64,000 nt of DNA from Hexactinellida sp. DTS-2022. Lineage: Eukaryota > Porifera > Hexactinellida. This document shows positions 43,127 through 53,892 of this stretch, piece after piece. Both the position numbers and the translations under genes were made by a program. The stretch spans positions 10,778,501 through 10,842,500 of the forward strand of contig JAPNXP010000001.1 in NCBI GenBank assembly GCA_028753945.1. Direction: 5' to 3'. The notes beneath the pieces are model-generated. The model did not search any database, was not told where the DNA came from, and worked only from the letters and a program-made list of their open reading frames with translations. Numbering within the stretch: the first letter of the stretch is position 1; every line of letters begins with the position of its first letter.

Positions 43127-43559
43127 GTTGAGAATGTGTAGCGAGTAAATGAGTAATTACGTTCTATTTATGTAGTAAATGTGTTTAAAACTTTAAATGT
43201 GCATCTATAAATTTACAATACAAAGGCTAGGCTCTGGTATGGTTGGTAGGGCCATGGACATACAAATTTTTGCCAACTGAATCACCAATGGGCATTGATC
43301 TCACAATGTCACCGTAATGGACTAACCTATGGGCCCTACTAATCCCATTCCGAGACTACGTCAAACTCCGTATGTGGGAATTCTCCGAATCTAAGATGTT
43401 GACATTTTTCAGACTACTTTCTCAATATTGGAAAAATAGTCTAAAAATAACAATTGTTATAATATGCAACCAGAGATGTGGCCAAATCCCTAGGCCAAGG
43501 GAATTAGAGTTTTAAAGATTTTAAGATTAATCCCAGCCCATTCAGAATGGGATTGGGAA

Positions 43560-43790
43560 TTAATCAGAAAATCTCAAACTCAAGGTCGGTGTGTGAATTA
43601 AGGAACTTCTAAATGATATTTTTTCCAAACTGCTCTGAATTGGTGAATGACAAATAGGACATGTTAATCCAAGTTCTTTAAATTTAATGCGGCAATCTAC
43701 ACCAATTTGCATGTCTACAGGTCTGAAAAGTAATTTCGTTTCTCGTACCTCCAAACATACATACAAATGTGTATTGTAATTTGTAATCAT
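43560..43790 (-). pseudogene. Degenerate RING-finger ORF
   Basis: 76 codons ending LTCPICHSPIQSSLEKI after VCLEVRETKLLFRPVDMQIGVDC. Compared with the intact MULE RING (WLFIPCKHANCCKHC ... TCPTCRSPI), the last Cys pair survives but the central C-x-H is replaced by V-D-M and one Cys is missing. Confidence 0.6.
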
Positions 43791-45003
43791 ATTAATATAA
43801 TTGATATTAATTAATTATTTAGAAGCTTCATTATAAAAAAACAATCAGTAGAAACTAGCCAGGTTTTATAATACAAACGCCGATGATCGCTGTATAAGTA
43901 AATTCATATTATATTTAGACAGGTGCGAAGTCAGCCCTAACTATAGTGGGTGTCAAGTGCGTAGGAGTAAGTATAGCCTAGCGACCCCAATGGGTGGGAG
44001 CTCAGCAGAAAACCTCTTACACACTAAGAGGACTTGTTAAATGTTAATTCAGGAGCACTTTCTATAAAAAAAAGGTGCTATTTAACGACCTAAAAAAATA
44101 GCACAGTAACACATATTGACTGTGAAAACTAACTAATATGATTAAATTCTTGACTGAGCTTAGGACGTAATTGCATCTCTTACGAAAAAGTGCACAAGCC
44201 TTAGTATATTGATTATCTTTCTTTTGGATACAAACAACTTGTGACCTTCAGATGTTCTATATTTTGAACTGCGATTTTATTTATATTGAGTCAAAGTAAA
44301 ATCCATGTTAATTTAAATATCAATTACTAAATAGCATTAATATATTTATTAATACGTATTCTATTATTAGCCAATATATCATGTTTAAATTAAACACAAT
44401 ATCTGAAAAGTAGATATACTATCAACAAATATTGTGTTGAGTGAAAACATAAATAAATTACAACTGTTATTGAATACTCACATTACGATAATTACTAAAC
44501 AGTCGGAGAAATGCCAGCATAAAACATAGAGACAAAGAAGTCGGAAAATTCTAAACATTTGATATTTGGAATTTTGGACAAATGCCGACATACGGAGTCC
44601 GACAAATGCAGGCCCCTAGTTACTGTAGTTTTGATCTCAAATAGAGATGCGTTTTTTATCTCCGAATTACTTTAATGTAATCCGGACAAACACACACACA
44701 CTCACAAAGAACTATTGTGCTTTTAATATATAGATTATTGTGGTCTGCTTAAGCACTGCCGGATTTGGTAGCCCGCGAGACCATTGGCGGGCTAACAATA
44801 GTGCAATCTTGAGGATAAGGTTATCTACCAGTTGTATTTATAATAATTGTTTTGCTATCTCGTAACCCTTCTTATTCAAGAGGTTTTGATCCGGGGTCCC
44901 GGCTGTCTATTAACGGCCACCCAAAATAATACTATGAGGGGCGAAATGATACCTATTTTAATTTGGACATACAGACTAGACTCAATTCACAAGTCTAGAC
45001 TGC
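43791..45003. other. Interior of the long-TIR element, mainly non-coding
   Basis: A Helitron-like 5' terminus lies inverted at about 44640-44730 (TTACTTTAATGTAATCCGGA, CA tract, TGTGCTTTTAATATA). No gene is supported. Confidence 0.5.
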
Positions 45004-46410
45004 GACTGAATTCGGTTAGCCGGGTGACAGCTTAACCGCTGCTAATATTGGTTAACTGTTACAGATTTAATTAAGTAGTTAACCGGTCTGTTAATCTAGT
45101 TAAATAATATCAATGTAATTGCGAATATAAAACACTAAATTATATAAATTTTGTTAGAATATGGTAATCTTAAATCTATGCATTTCCATACATAGTAAAT
45201 TCCTAAGAACCAAGCGTGGGGTTGTTAACCATTCTGAGGCTACAGGTATGATTCGTTTTGTTTATACTACAGTGTAGGACTCAAGTATTATAAAGTATTA
45301 TTTCATAAGTAGTACATTAACTAATACATTTCGCAATTTGGGCAAGTTAGAAACAGTGTAGTTACAGAAAATATATAATGGGTCATTGTAGTGATGAGAA
45401 ATGGATTTATGATCATCATTTTCAACAAAATTCAGATATTTTAATTATTTATACTGTACTTCCTCGCTAATCCCAACAGAGGTGTTCCGATTTAAAAATT
45501 TCTGTTCCGATTAGTGAAGTAATACATTTTCTATTGGCCTCTATTACATGAGATTCCGATAATTTGGATCAAACTTGTCCAAAGCATTTTAATCCAACTA
45601 AACATGTAGTATACTACCTAATTTATTGTCTGAGACTTATTAATTTAGGATTCCATTGTAATATACGTTGGATCTCCTGTTCGGACTAGCGAGGATGTAC
45701 TGTAAGATAATTTCCAAATAATACTGCTAGCTGCTGATTATCAACAGGCCGGCTAACTGGTTAACGAAATATTCAACCGCTAGCCAGCCGGTTAACAAAT
45801 CCAGCCTTGTATAAACTATAGTTAAGGGTGGGGTTGGTTAACCATTTTGAGGCCACGGTTACGATTATCTTCACACTACGGTTAACCGGTTAACCGCCAC
45901 TGAAAGTTATAACAAAATATATAGACATTTCTCAGAAAATATCTAAATTGTAGTAACGAAAAACACATTCTTTTAGCCAAGTACTCTATTAGTACAATAA
46001 ACTGCGGTACAAGTTTATCACTTCAGGTTACTTCTACACTGTGTTGTCACCAAAATATATCTGTGACTATGGGTAATAAGATAAACAATTATTATATTCT
46101 GAACAAAATGCGTGCAAATTCACACTGTTATCCAATAATTTGTACTTCTAATTGTAAATTGTAATATTAACATATCGGTTAACTGATCACTAAAATCCGT
46201 AACAGTTAACCGGTATTAGCGGCGGTTAACCGAATTCAGCCTTGATTTAATATTTTCTGAAGGACGAAATGTAGCAGTAGTAAGGAATAAAAACAAAGCT
46301 GAACCTTACTAATTATGTAGTATAAATAATGTTCTACTGTGGTGATCAGCATGGGCGGTTGACTGGCTAACCGTGGCGAGAAATTGAATCGTAACCGTAG
46401 CCCCAGAATT
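45004..46410. repeat. Cluster of GGTTAACC-palindrome repeats
   Basis: 45004-45090 and 46165-46245 are inverted (TGAATTCGGTTAGCCGGG / CGGCGGTTAACCGAATTCAG, with GGTTAACTGTTAC inside each). Further GGTTAACCGG-rich pieces at 45740-45810, 45835-45900 and 46345-46400 share GGGGTTGGTTAACCATTTTG and GAGGCCACGGTTACGATT phrases. I read this as several nested copies of one palindromic MITE family. Confidence 0.65.
45454..45702. mobile_element. Tc1/mariner-type (pogo-like) MITE, 249 bp
   Basis: Ends CTGTACTTCCTCGCTAATCC and CAGTACATCCTCGCTAGTCC (inward) match at 17 of 20, flanked by TA on both sides (45452-45453, 45703-45704). Internal TTCCGATTA/TTCCGATAA phrases recur. It lies within the GGTTAACC cluster. 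Confidence 0.85.
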
Positions 46411-46504
46411 TACCATTGAATAAAACATTGGGAACAACAAGATACTCTCCCCTGACTTGAGGGTGGGGTCGACACCTCCCTCCTGACGCTATACAGTAAG
46501 TGCA

Positions 46505-46634
46505 TAGGCGTCGTAAATGCAAAGGTCAATCCTTCGGGCAGCCAGGAAACTCCGGGTATAGTATTAGTAGCATAAGGGCAACCCTTCCGGGCCGCCCGGA
46601 CATTTCCGGGCACCCGGGCGAGTAACGACGCCTA
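46505..46634. mobile_element. Small GC-rich inverted-end element
   Basis: TAGGCGTCGT at 46505-46514 is inverted at 46625-46634. The interior has CCGGGCCGCCCGG and CCGGGCACCCGGG. Outer TA may be the duplication; no 8-bp duplication is seen. Confidence 0.5.
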
Positions 46635-47130
46635 TTAGTAACTTAGTAAGTGGCTTAGAAATTAGTATGTATCTCAAATACAAGTGTCACTAAGTGTCTC
46701 TTTAACAACAAACAGCACTTATTTGCAAGTACATATGTAGTTAATTCTAGACTAAATTCGTATTTAGTATACTATGCAATTACTTAAAATAACCGCTAGT
46801 CTCTATGTTAATTTGGAATATTCCTTAATTTTTTTACCTATATTGTAAATAACAACAATAAATAGACATAATAGAAATTTGTGAGTGTCAAATTCGTATT
46901 CAGCATACTTGATTACCTAGTATTAACATTTGGAAGTGAACAAATAGCGGGATTAGATCTGGATATAATCAATTTATAACAACCCATAATATTTAGTTAA
47001 AAATTTTCTATAAGTAATATGACTCCATTTCGCCTGGTACTCAATCTCGCCTAGGCGAGAATGAGTTTCAGGCGAAATTGAGACTCAATCTCGCCTGGTA
47101 CTCAATTTCGCCTGCGACATATATACCCCC

Positions 47131-48229
47131 TTGGACTCGCGACTGATAATTTCCATTTTGTTTTTTATCAACGTCGAGCGAGCGTGCGAAATTTTTATAC
47201 GTTTGAGCCTCTAGAAATGGGCCCAGGTATTTAGTCAATGTCCAGAGTGATGCGATGCTATGTCTCATGGGCATTACTAATTCATATGACAACTAAAAAG
47301 TTAAATTATCCGTCCTATAGTTTTTGTTTTTCAGCAAATGGTATATTTTGCTTTTGACCTTCGCCTCTCCCAATCCCATTTCTGCTGCAATTCTAGAATA
47401 GTCATTTCCATACTTCTGGGAAAGTTGAAGAACTTTTCTTCCTCCAGGTCTGTCCAACGTCTCTTCTATATAAAACTCCTAAACTAAATTGTGATGACTT
47501 GTTTGTTAGTTTTTACTTTGCCGACTACTGTGTAGTGGGCCAGTACAGAATTTACTACCTTGGTTAGTTAGTTAGTTAGTGAGTTTGTTTTACTTATCCT
47601 CTATACAGAGAAGAATTTGAACGATTCAAAGCTCGAATTCTTCGGACAGGTGTTTCATGGATTACAGATGTGGCCCTGGGGTCACGATTTCTGAGAAAAA
47701 GATTTTAGACATACTTTGACAATTAGTAAAATATTTCTGGGCCATATCTAAAATATGTTATGCTAAATAAACATTTTTTATGCATTTTTGGAATCTCAAT
47801 AAAGTTCTGCGTCTATTAGCCGTTCACGATTTTTCAATTTGGGCTTAGTTTCTGCCACAATTGAGGTGTGAATTTCCTTGGTATACTAGCACTTCAGATT
47901 CAATGAAACTTTTAAATCTGATTCCATTGTTTCAACTTGAATACGTAATTATATTGATTCAACTTGTTAAATCTTGCTATATAGTTTCAACTTGTTATAA
48001 TTATATTGATTCTATGAGTGAAATGCTTTATGCTCATTTTTTATTAGTGGATTTACCAACAATGGATAAATACCTTCTTAATTCAAACTGAGAATGTAAA
48101 TTACTTTTACATTAAGTGTACATAGAGAGTGTTTACATCATTATTGATTACATCAGAATGTTAACTAAATATCGAAATGTTATATATCTCGGAGATGGTA
48201 GACAATAGAAAGAGAAAAACTTGTCAAGT
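47131..48229. other. Dispersed repeat copy and non-coding DNA
   Basis: 47512-48110 is a diverged relative of 4525-5030 (TTTGCCGACTACTGTGTAGT, GGGCCAGTACAG, GTTAGTTAGTTAG tract, TTACAGATGTGG). The 76-codon frame within it is not conserved in the other copy, so it is not annotated as a gene. Confidence 0.5.
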
Positions 48230-48618
48230 TCGAAAAAATATTGCATATTTTAGAATAAAAATATTTTTCGAATTTTTGCATTATCATGATGTCGTAATAA
48301 TTAGACAATGAGTAGGCATATTTGTGATTTCAGGTGGGCTATTGTAGACACTATTAATATACATAATGTATTACATTTTCACGTTTCTACCTCTCATAGT
48401 GTTATGAGCAATTAGGTCGATTTTCACACTTTCAAAAATGTGACAATCACGTCATAATTCTATGGTAGGTGTGAATTTTCCGAGCCAGACCAAAAATACC
48501 ACTGCATGCCAAAAATCAGCCCTGTGGGTATTGTAGTTTCTTCAATCAATTCTGGACATACAAACATATATATATATACACGCAGTGTATTACGCACAGA
48601 CTAATTGCGTTTTAATAG
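48230..48618 (-). repeat. Non-autonomous Helitron-like repeat (empty-site copy)
   Basis: From 48617 on the minus strand: CTATTAAAACGCAATTAGTC, TGTCCAGAATTGATTGAAGA, CTACAATACCCACAGGGCTG, ATTATGACGTGATTGTCACA; parallel to 35119-35647 but without the pogo-like MITE. It starts exactly where the hairpin cassette of the next unit ends. Confidence 0.7.
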
Positions 48619-48693
48619 TACGAGCCCTTCGGTCTCGGTCGCTTTGCGACGGTTCGGCGCTCCACGCCTCAATTGACGGCCGCTGCGCGGCCT
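48619..48693 (-). repeat. Serial-hairpin cassette (3' end of the G-tract ORF unit)
   Basis: GAGCCCTTCGGTCTC, GTCGCTTTGCGAC, GGCCGCTGCGCGGCC in series; very close to 30181-30256 and 30612-30690. On the minus strand it ends GGGCTCGTA directly before the repeat starting at 48617. Confidence 0.75.
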
Positions 48694-48708
48694 TACTACG
48701 CCTTGAAA

Positions 48709-49237
48709 CTAATAATTTAGAATTATACATCTCTGTGGTGTATTAATAAATATAACATATTCTAAAATTTCTAAAACCCTTGCCCGCCAACTCCTCCACC
48801 TCCTCCCTTGCGCTCCCCTCGTCGCCCCCCCCCGCGATCCCCATCCTCGGCCTCCCCCTCGTCGCCCCCCCGCGCTCCTCCGGGTCCTCCCGCGCGCCTC
48901 CGATTCCTTCCGCGCAATGTAGATAGCGAAAGGTCCCCCCCAGGTCCTCCTGCGATGTAGATAGCGAAAGGTCCCCCCCAGGTCTTCCCGCGGTGTAGAT
49001 AGCGAAAGGTTTCCCCCCCCCCAGGTCCTCCCGCGGTGTAGATAGCGAAAGGTTTCCCCCCCCCAGGTCTTCCCGCGGTGTAGATAGCGAAAGGTTTCCC
49101 CCCCCAGGTCTTCCCGCTGTGTAGATAGCGAAAGGTTCCCCCCCCAGGTCTTCCCGCTGTGTAGATAGCGAAAGGTTTCCCCCCCCCCCCCCATCCGAGG
49201 ATGAAGAAAAATCTTCATAATTTGATATAGTATCCAT
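48709..49237 (-). CDS. Minisatellite-encoded Gly-rich ORF (two overlapping frames)
   Basis: The ATG at 49237 gives MDTISNYEDFSSSSDGGGGG followed by NLSLSTQREDLGG repeats; a second frame from about 49218 stays open for 169 codons with FRYLHRGKTWGG repeats. Both are driven by the 7-copy G-rich minisatellite. The non-repeat start, with acidic SSSSDGG, looks protein-like. Position between a hairpin cassette and a Helitron-like body parallels the ORFs at 30929 and 34459. Function unknown; it may not be translated. Confidence 0.3.
48918..49192 (-). repeat. G-tract minisatellite, about 40-bp unit, 7 copies
   Basis: Unit GTGTAGATAGCGAAAGGTT + C6-14 + AGGTCTTCCCGC (plus strand). The C run differs in length from copy to copy (6 to 14). 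The minus strand has seven spaced G runs, able in principle to form G-quadruplexes. Confidence 0.9.
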
Positions 49238-49319
49238 GTGTTTAGATTAGATTAGTAAAAATTTATAATTATATATAATGAGACATAAAATGGCGCCAAA
49301 AAGTGGCGCCAAATTCTAT

Positions 49320-49530
49320 TTAAAAATTATTAATAATTCTAATTATAATATTTATTTATAATTCTAATTATAATAATTATTTATAATTCTAATTATAATA
49401 ATTCTAAATAATTCTAATCATAATAATTCTAAATAATTCTAATCATAATAATTATTTATAATTCTAATCATAATAATTATTTATAATTCTAATCATAATA
49501 ATTATTAATAATAATAATAATAATAATTAA
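49320..49530 (+). repeat. AT-rich minisatellite (TAATTCTAATCATAATAATT units)
   Basis: About eight units of ATTATTTATAATTCTAATCA and variants, ending in an (AAT)n run at 49500-49528. Confidence 0.85.
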
Positions 49531-49584
49531 CACTACGCTATTAATAAATCAGTAATAGAACTAATTAAACTACAATCAACGCAG

Positions 49585-49785
49585 GTGGAGAATTCCTCTG
49601 TTCCTAAAAAATTAACAGTCCTCACACGATGTGTTAATTACAATTGGGGTTTACATTTTTATTCATACCTGACGCAAAATTATAGTGATAAAATAAAAAA
49701 TTGTCTCCGTGGTGTAAGACAGTTAGTTCTAGAAAGTGATAAAATTTCGGATCGATTGAGTAAAAACTGTTTGAGTTTTACTTAA
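49585..49785 (+). CDS. 66-codon ORF, unassigned
   Basis: MENSSVPKKLTVLTRCVNYN ... LRGVRQLVLESDKISDRLSK. Less biased composition than its neighbours and charged, alpha-helical-looking, so it could be a relic exon. Nothing recognisable adjoins it; chance is a real alternative. Confidence 0.2.
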   Translation: MENSSVPKKLTVLTRCVNYNWGLHFYSYLTQNYSDKIKNCLRGVRQLVLESDKISDRLSKNCLSFT

Positions 49786-49914
49786 TTTGTTATTTCATGA
49801 CGTCATGTAACCACAATGTGTATACAGGTGTTTCACATTGGGTTAACCTCTTCTATAAATCTAGAGTCAATCCGATCGGAATGAAGGAGTTATGCCTAAA
49901 ATACCTACCTTATT

Positions 49915-50375
49915 CAGTGGCGGCGCAAGATCAAAATGAGCGATGGGGCTGGCCGGGGCAAGGGACATTTGAGATGGGGCAAAATGTTTAACTATAAAAC
50001 CACTATCAAAAATATAGGTAGACACACAATAGTGCTAGTACAATATGAGCCCCATCCGTCACACCGGTCACATCGATAGAGCATGAGCTGGACGCTGAGC
50101 TGGAAGTTTCTGCAGCGTTTGGCGACGCCAAAAAGCTTTTCATAGTAAGGCTAACAATAACAAAGCGGTTCAAAACATGAAAACCAATTCAAACGTAATC
50201 CATGCTACAAAATTTGGTCCAAAAAGCGTCCTACTAAGAATACGAGCGAAAAAAACTTCAAAAGCGCCCAAATAAATTCTAATCTATTGATAAGGCTTGC
50301 CCCACCAGTGGTGGGGCATGCCGAAGGCCAGGTGGGGCATTTGCCCCACCTAGCCCCAGCGTGGCGCCGCCTCTG
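49915..50375. mobile_element. hAT MITE, 461 bp
   Basis: Ends CAGTGGCGGCGCAAG and CAGAGGCGGCGCCACG (inward) with a perfect 8-bp duplication ACCTTATT at 49907-49914 and 50376-50383. GGGGCA/TGCCCC inversions lie near the right end. Confidence 0.94.
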
Positions 50376-50943
50376 ACCTTATTACGTCATGATCCCAAAA
50401 TTCCGCTTCGAAAAGCAATAGATCGTTGTCGCAGGTTAAAAAAATGTTAAAAGGTTAAAGGTTCGTTCCCTCAGGGCTATTCTATAAATAGAACGGACAC
50501 ACTTGAGACATGTCCTGTACCTTTCCCCGAGCCTACGCCTTAGCGCGCTAATTTGATCCATCGTCTCGGGGGGCAGAAAACAATAAATATTGATATTGCT
50601 TTCTGCACTTCATAGTAGCTCAATTAATGAAGTACACTGGGATGAGTGAATCCTCTCACAATATACCTGTATACATATACTGTAATCATCACTGGGATAG
50701 CTTACATTGAAGGAAGCAAAGCTTCTGGCTGTCAATAAATACATATTGGACAGCTGCTCACCAATAGATAATCACTCTTGGCATGATATGGGTATCATTT
50801 GCCAAAAGTGCTCCATCCCTCAGCGGAATCACACTTCATTCAGTAAGCAGTAAACTGCTTCTGTTGACTAAGGTTATGTTGAATACAGTTAGTCATGCCA
50901 CGCCATTTTGAATAGCAGGGGGGATTTCGACGCTGTTATTACT

Positions 50944-51714
50944 TCATTGAGCTACTAAGTTAAACGGATCAAAGTGTTCAGCACCTACATGGTGGTCTAT
51001 GCAATGATACAGTATCCCCAATTTTTGACCATGGTAGATTGGATCACATACTATTGGACTTGTTAGTTGACCATGGATATACACATTGTGTAGTCCCCGG
51101 TTATTGCAATCACTATCGGTTGCAATAATGGAGACGATGTCTATGCCAGCTAAAGCTTCTAACATCCTTAATTCTACGTCAGTACCCCATGCATAAGGAG
51201 CGGAAATGCGTTGTACGTGCTCATGCAATTCCTGCTCAGAGCGCAAACCCGATTTTTCCATAACATTACGGAAGTGTTGTGGACTCGACATGAATCTACG
51301 AATCAGATTCTGCTTTAGCATTTCAAATTTCGATACAATACCTAATATAATATGGGATAATGCTCGATACAAACAATTACCATCGGCAAATACTGGTACT
51401 AAAGAAATATTCATGTGAAATGTATTTGTCAATCTATTTTCCAGTGAACAGTAGTATTGCTTGTAATTATTAATAAGAGGGCGAAGTAATGGTTCTCTAG
51501 TCATTAAAATTGGTTCGACATCTAACCCAATACTACTGGCAATCCTCCTTTGCATAAGGGGAGTCAATTTATTTATGGAACAATTTAGCAAATTAATATC
51601 CATAGTATGTATCGGGCCTGTGATAACACCATCAAACATAAAATCAGGCAAATCAGTACTCATGGGAGACTGAGTCGATTGGGAACCCAGGAATGGACTG
51701 AGGATATTTATCAC
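50944..51714 (-). CDS. OTU-family cysteine protease domain of Helitron H2
   Basis: 256 codons with MSTDLPDFMF at an internal Met near residue 18. Catalytic context PVFADGNCLYRALSH and C-terminal GILYHCIDHHVG as in H3; EQELHEHVQRISAPYAWG and EALAGIDIVSIIATD also shared. Differences from H3 are scattered substitutions, consistent with two related insertions rather than a duplication of this block. It follows the helicase in one direction and is probably the C-terminal part of one polyprotein now separated by frameshifts at 51715-51975 (a Ser/Pro-rich linker with [11 protein letters not shown]). Ubiquitin removal is the family activity; its use in transposition is unknown. Confidence 0.85.
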   Translation of the reverse strand: MINILSPFLGSQSTQSPMSTDLPDFMFDGVITGPIHTMDINLLNCSINKLTPLMQRRIASSIGLDVEPILMTREPLLRPLINNYKQYYCSLENRLTNTFHMNISLVPVFADGNCLYRALSHIILGIVSKFEMLKQNLIRRFMSSPQHFRNVMEKSGLRSEQELHEHVQRISAPYAWGTDVELRMLEALAGIDIVSIIATDSDCNNRGLHNVYIHGQLTSPIVCDPIYHGQKLGILYHCIDHHVGAEHFDPFNLVAQ

Positions 51715-51976
51715 TGAATTCTGTTAGCTTAGGTTTCTTACTGAGTGGCTCAGAATCACCTGGTACAGATACCCTTTTCGCAGGACTAAAGACCGGGTCT
51801 TCGGAATCAGACTGCGAAAGGGGAGAGGATGGAAGAGACACATACATGGTACATGTATCCTGAGTGGAGTGCATGCACTACATTACCCAAATTATTCTGG
51901 AATACCTCACGATATACTACATTCTTAACCAAGGCTCCGCCGGATGAGGAGGGGGTGCCGCCACAAACCATAATTT

Positions 51977-53866
51977 TTAGCCTGCAGGGTTTTGAACTCG
52001 GCTCAATGCAACATATAGTTGGCCATGGCTGAAAATAGCATTCGGAGATGGTAGGAATATGCCCACATTTTCTAAACTCTGTCCTTGCCCTTTGTTAATG
52101 GTAATACAAAAGGCAGGACGAATAGGGAACTGCCTCCTTCTGAGCACAAACGGAAACTCTGTGTCAGATGGAGTCATGGGAATGCGGGGAATAAAAACCC
52201 GTTTACCCTTATGAACACCTGTAGCAATTTCGGCGTCAATAATGCGATTCAGGAATGCTTTTACAGTTAAGCGAGTGCCGTTACACATTCCTTGAGTCGG
52301 GTCAAGACTACGCAATAAAATTATAGAAGCGTGAACCTTAAGGTACAGTCGGTGAGGAGGCAAACCATTTGGTGTAATAGAATTTATGAACTCAGTGGGG
52401 TATATACCTGCCTGCTCCTCACCGACCGAGTCTGCGCTTAATAACGTGCTCGCTTCCCCAGGTATCAGGTCCATAACGTATTGATTTATAAACTCAGTGG
52501 TGTCATTCTTAGGACACATCAAACTACGGCGAGAAATATAATCAGGATTATTATAGTTAACTTTAATATCGCCGTAATTAGCAGCAACCAAATCAGAAAC
52601 TGACTCGCCTGCTACTACAAATTTGTGGTCCACGTGAATCATATGACTCTCATCCTCGGGCTCGGTGCCTTCTCCAACTCTCAGAAGGAATTTGGAGAAG
52701 TCACTAACTTGGGATGCGTCACCTGAAGATAAATTACGGAGTCGCATGTTTATAGAGAGTTTAAGAACCTTAACATGACTCCAGAGAGGCGATCTGTTCA
52801 GACAGGCTGACACAACATCAGCTTCGGTCCCATGTCTGATTACAGGCAGTTTTTGACGGAAATCACCTCCAAACACAATAACTTTGCCACCGAATGGGAT
52901 ATCGCATGAACAGAGATCTCTCAATGTACGGTCGATACACTCTGCAGCATGTCTATGTGTCATAGGAGCCTCGTCCCAAACAAACAGTCTGGTGCGCTGA
53001 ATTAACCTAGCTAAGGCGCTCTGTTTGGAAATACTGCAGACAGAGATTTCATTCAAATGGATATGGACCTTCATCCTAGAGTGAACAGTCCTACCACCCT
53101 GTAGGAGCAGAGCTGCTATACCGGATGAAGCCATGGCTAATGCTATATTACCCTGTGAACGGACCGTGGATAACAGCATGTTATAAAGGAACGTTTTTCC
53201 GGTCCCTCCAGGTCCATCGATAAAGAATGCATTAGAGCACGAATTAGTATCGTTAACAGCTGCAATTATAATGTTATAAATACTCAACTGGTCAGCATTA
53301 AGTAGAGGAAAGTTTTGACTCACTATATCATTCTGTTCACTAACATTATAATCAAGCTCATCCATAATGATACGCGATTCCTCATACGGATTCCTCACAT
53401 TAGTAGGGATCGGCATTCCTGGATAGTCAGTTAAGGACTTTCCATGTTTCTACAGTCGGTACTCAAGATCAAGCAATACACTATTTAAGATATGCTCGTC
53501 GAGTTCTACATTAGCTAATACAGTTCTGGCACGACACAGGAAGTCCTCAGCGAAATAGGGTTTGTACTTATCCCAGAGGGCGAGTGGAATAGATGGCTCA
53601 ACAAACAGGAGAATAGTTACGAATAGCTGACGCAACTGTGCTGGCATAGAACAGGTAGCTGCCTCAGCCAAACACTGATCAGCTTCCTGATCATCCTCCA
53701 GCAGACCTCGTCTCAGACATGCCTCCTTATAGGTGTCACAGACAGTGCCATCAGGGAGAGTACGGACGTCCTGAAAGCTCGTGCTACCTGTGACATGGTT
53801 CAGCAGTATCCTTAGGTAATAACGTGGTCCTTCCCCTGGATGAGCTGAGTACATACGGGCTATCAC
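51977..53866 (-). pseudogene. Helitron H2 PIF1-like helicase, one nonsense codon
   Basis: Superfamily 1 helicase that would unwind DNA during rolling-circle transposition. 53866-53450 reads MIARMYSAHPGEGPR ... TCSMPAQLRQLF; a TAG (same frame) at about 53447 separates it from KHGKSLTDYPGMPIP. Then come Walker A FIDGPGGTGKTFLYN, LAMASSGIAALLL, Walker B RLFVWDEAPMTHR, VIFGGDFRQKLPV, and the last motifs [15 protein letters not shown] and [12 protein letters not shown]. Motifs are intact. A one-base loss at about 51975 shifts the frame before the OTU linker. Confidence 0.88.
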
Positions 53867-53892
53867 TTAACCATGCCCCTTGACTCTGAGTT

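Larger units (their letters stand above)
42253..47130. mobile_element. Long-TIR DNA element, 4.9 kb, probably MULE-related
   Basis: Inverted arms of about 400 bp: left 42253-42655 (GGGGTATATGTTGTAGGCGA ...) and right about 46705-47130 (... GCGACATATATACCCCC). The outer part of each arm is an array of AGGCGAAATTGAGT/ACTCAATCTCGCCT. A degenerate RING ORF inside (43560-43790) resembles the MULE RING at 20232, hence the tentative class. No flanking duplication seen. Later insertions are present (44640, 45004, 45454). Confidence 0.7.
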
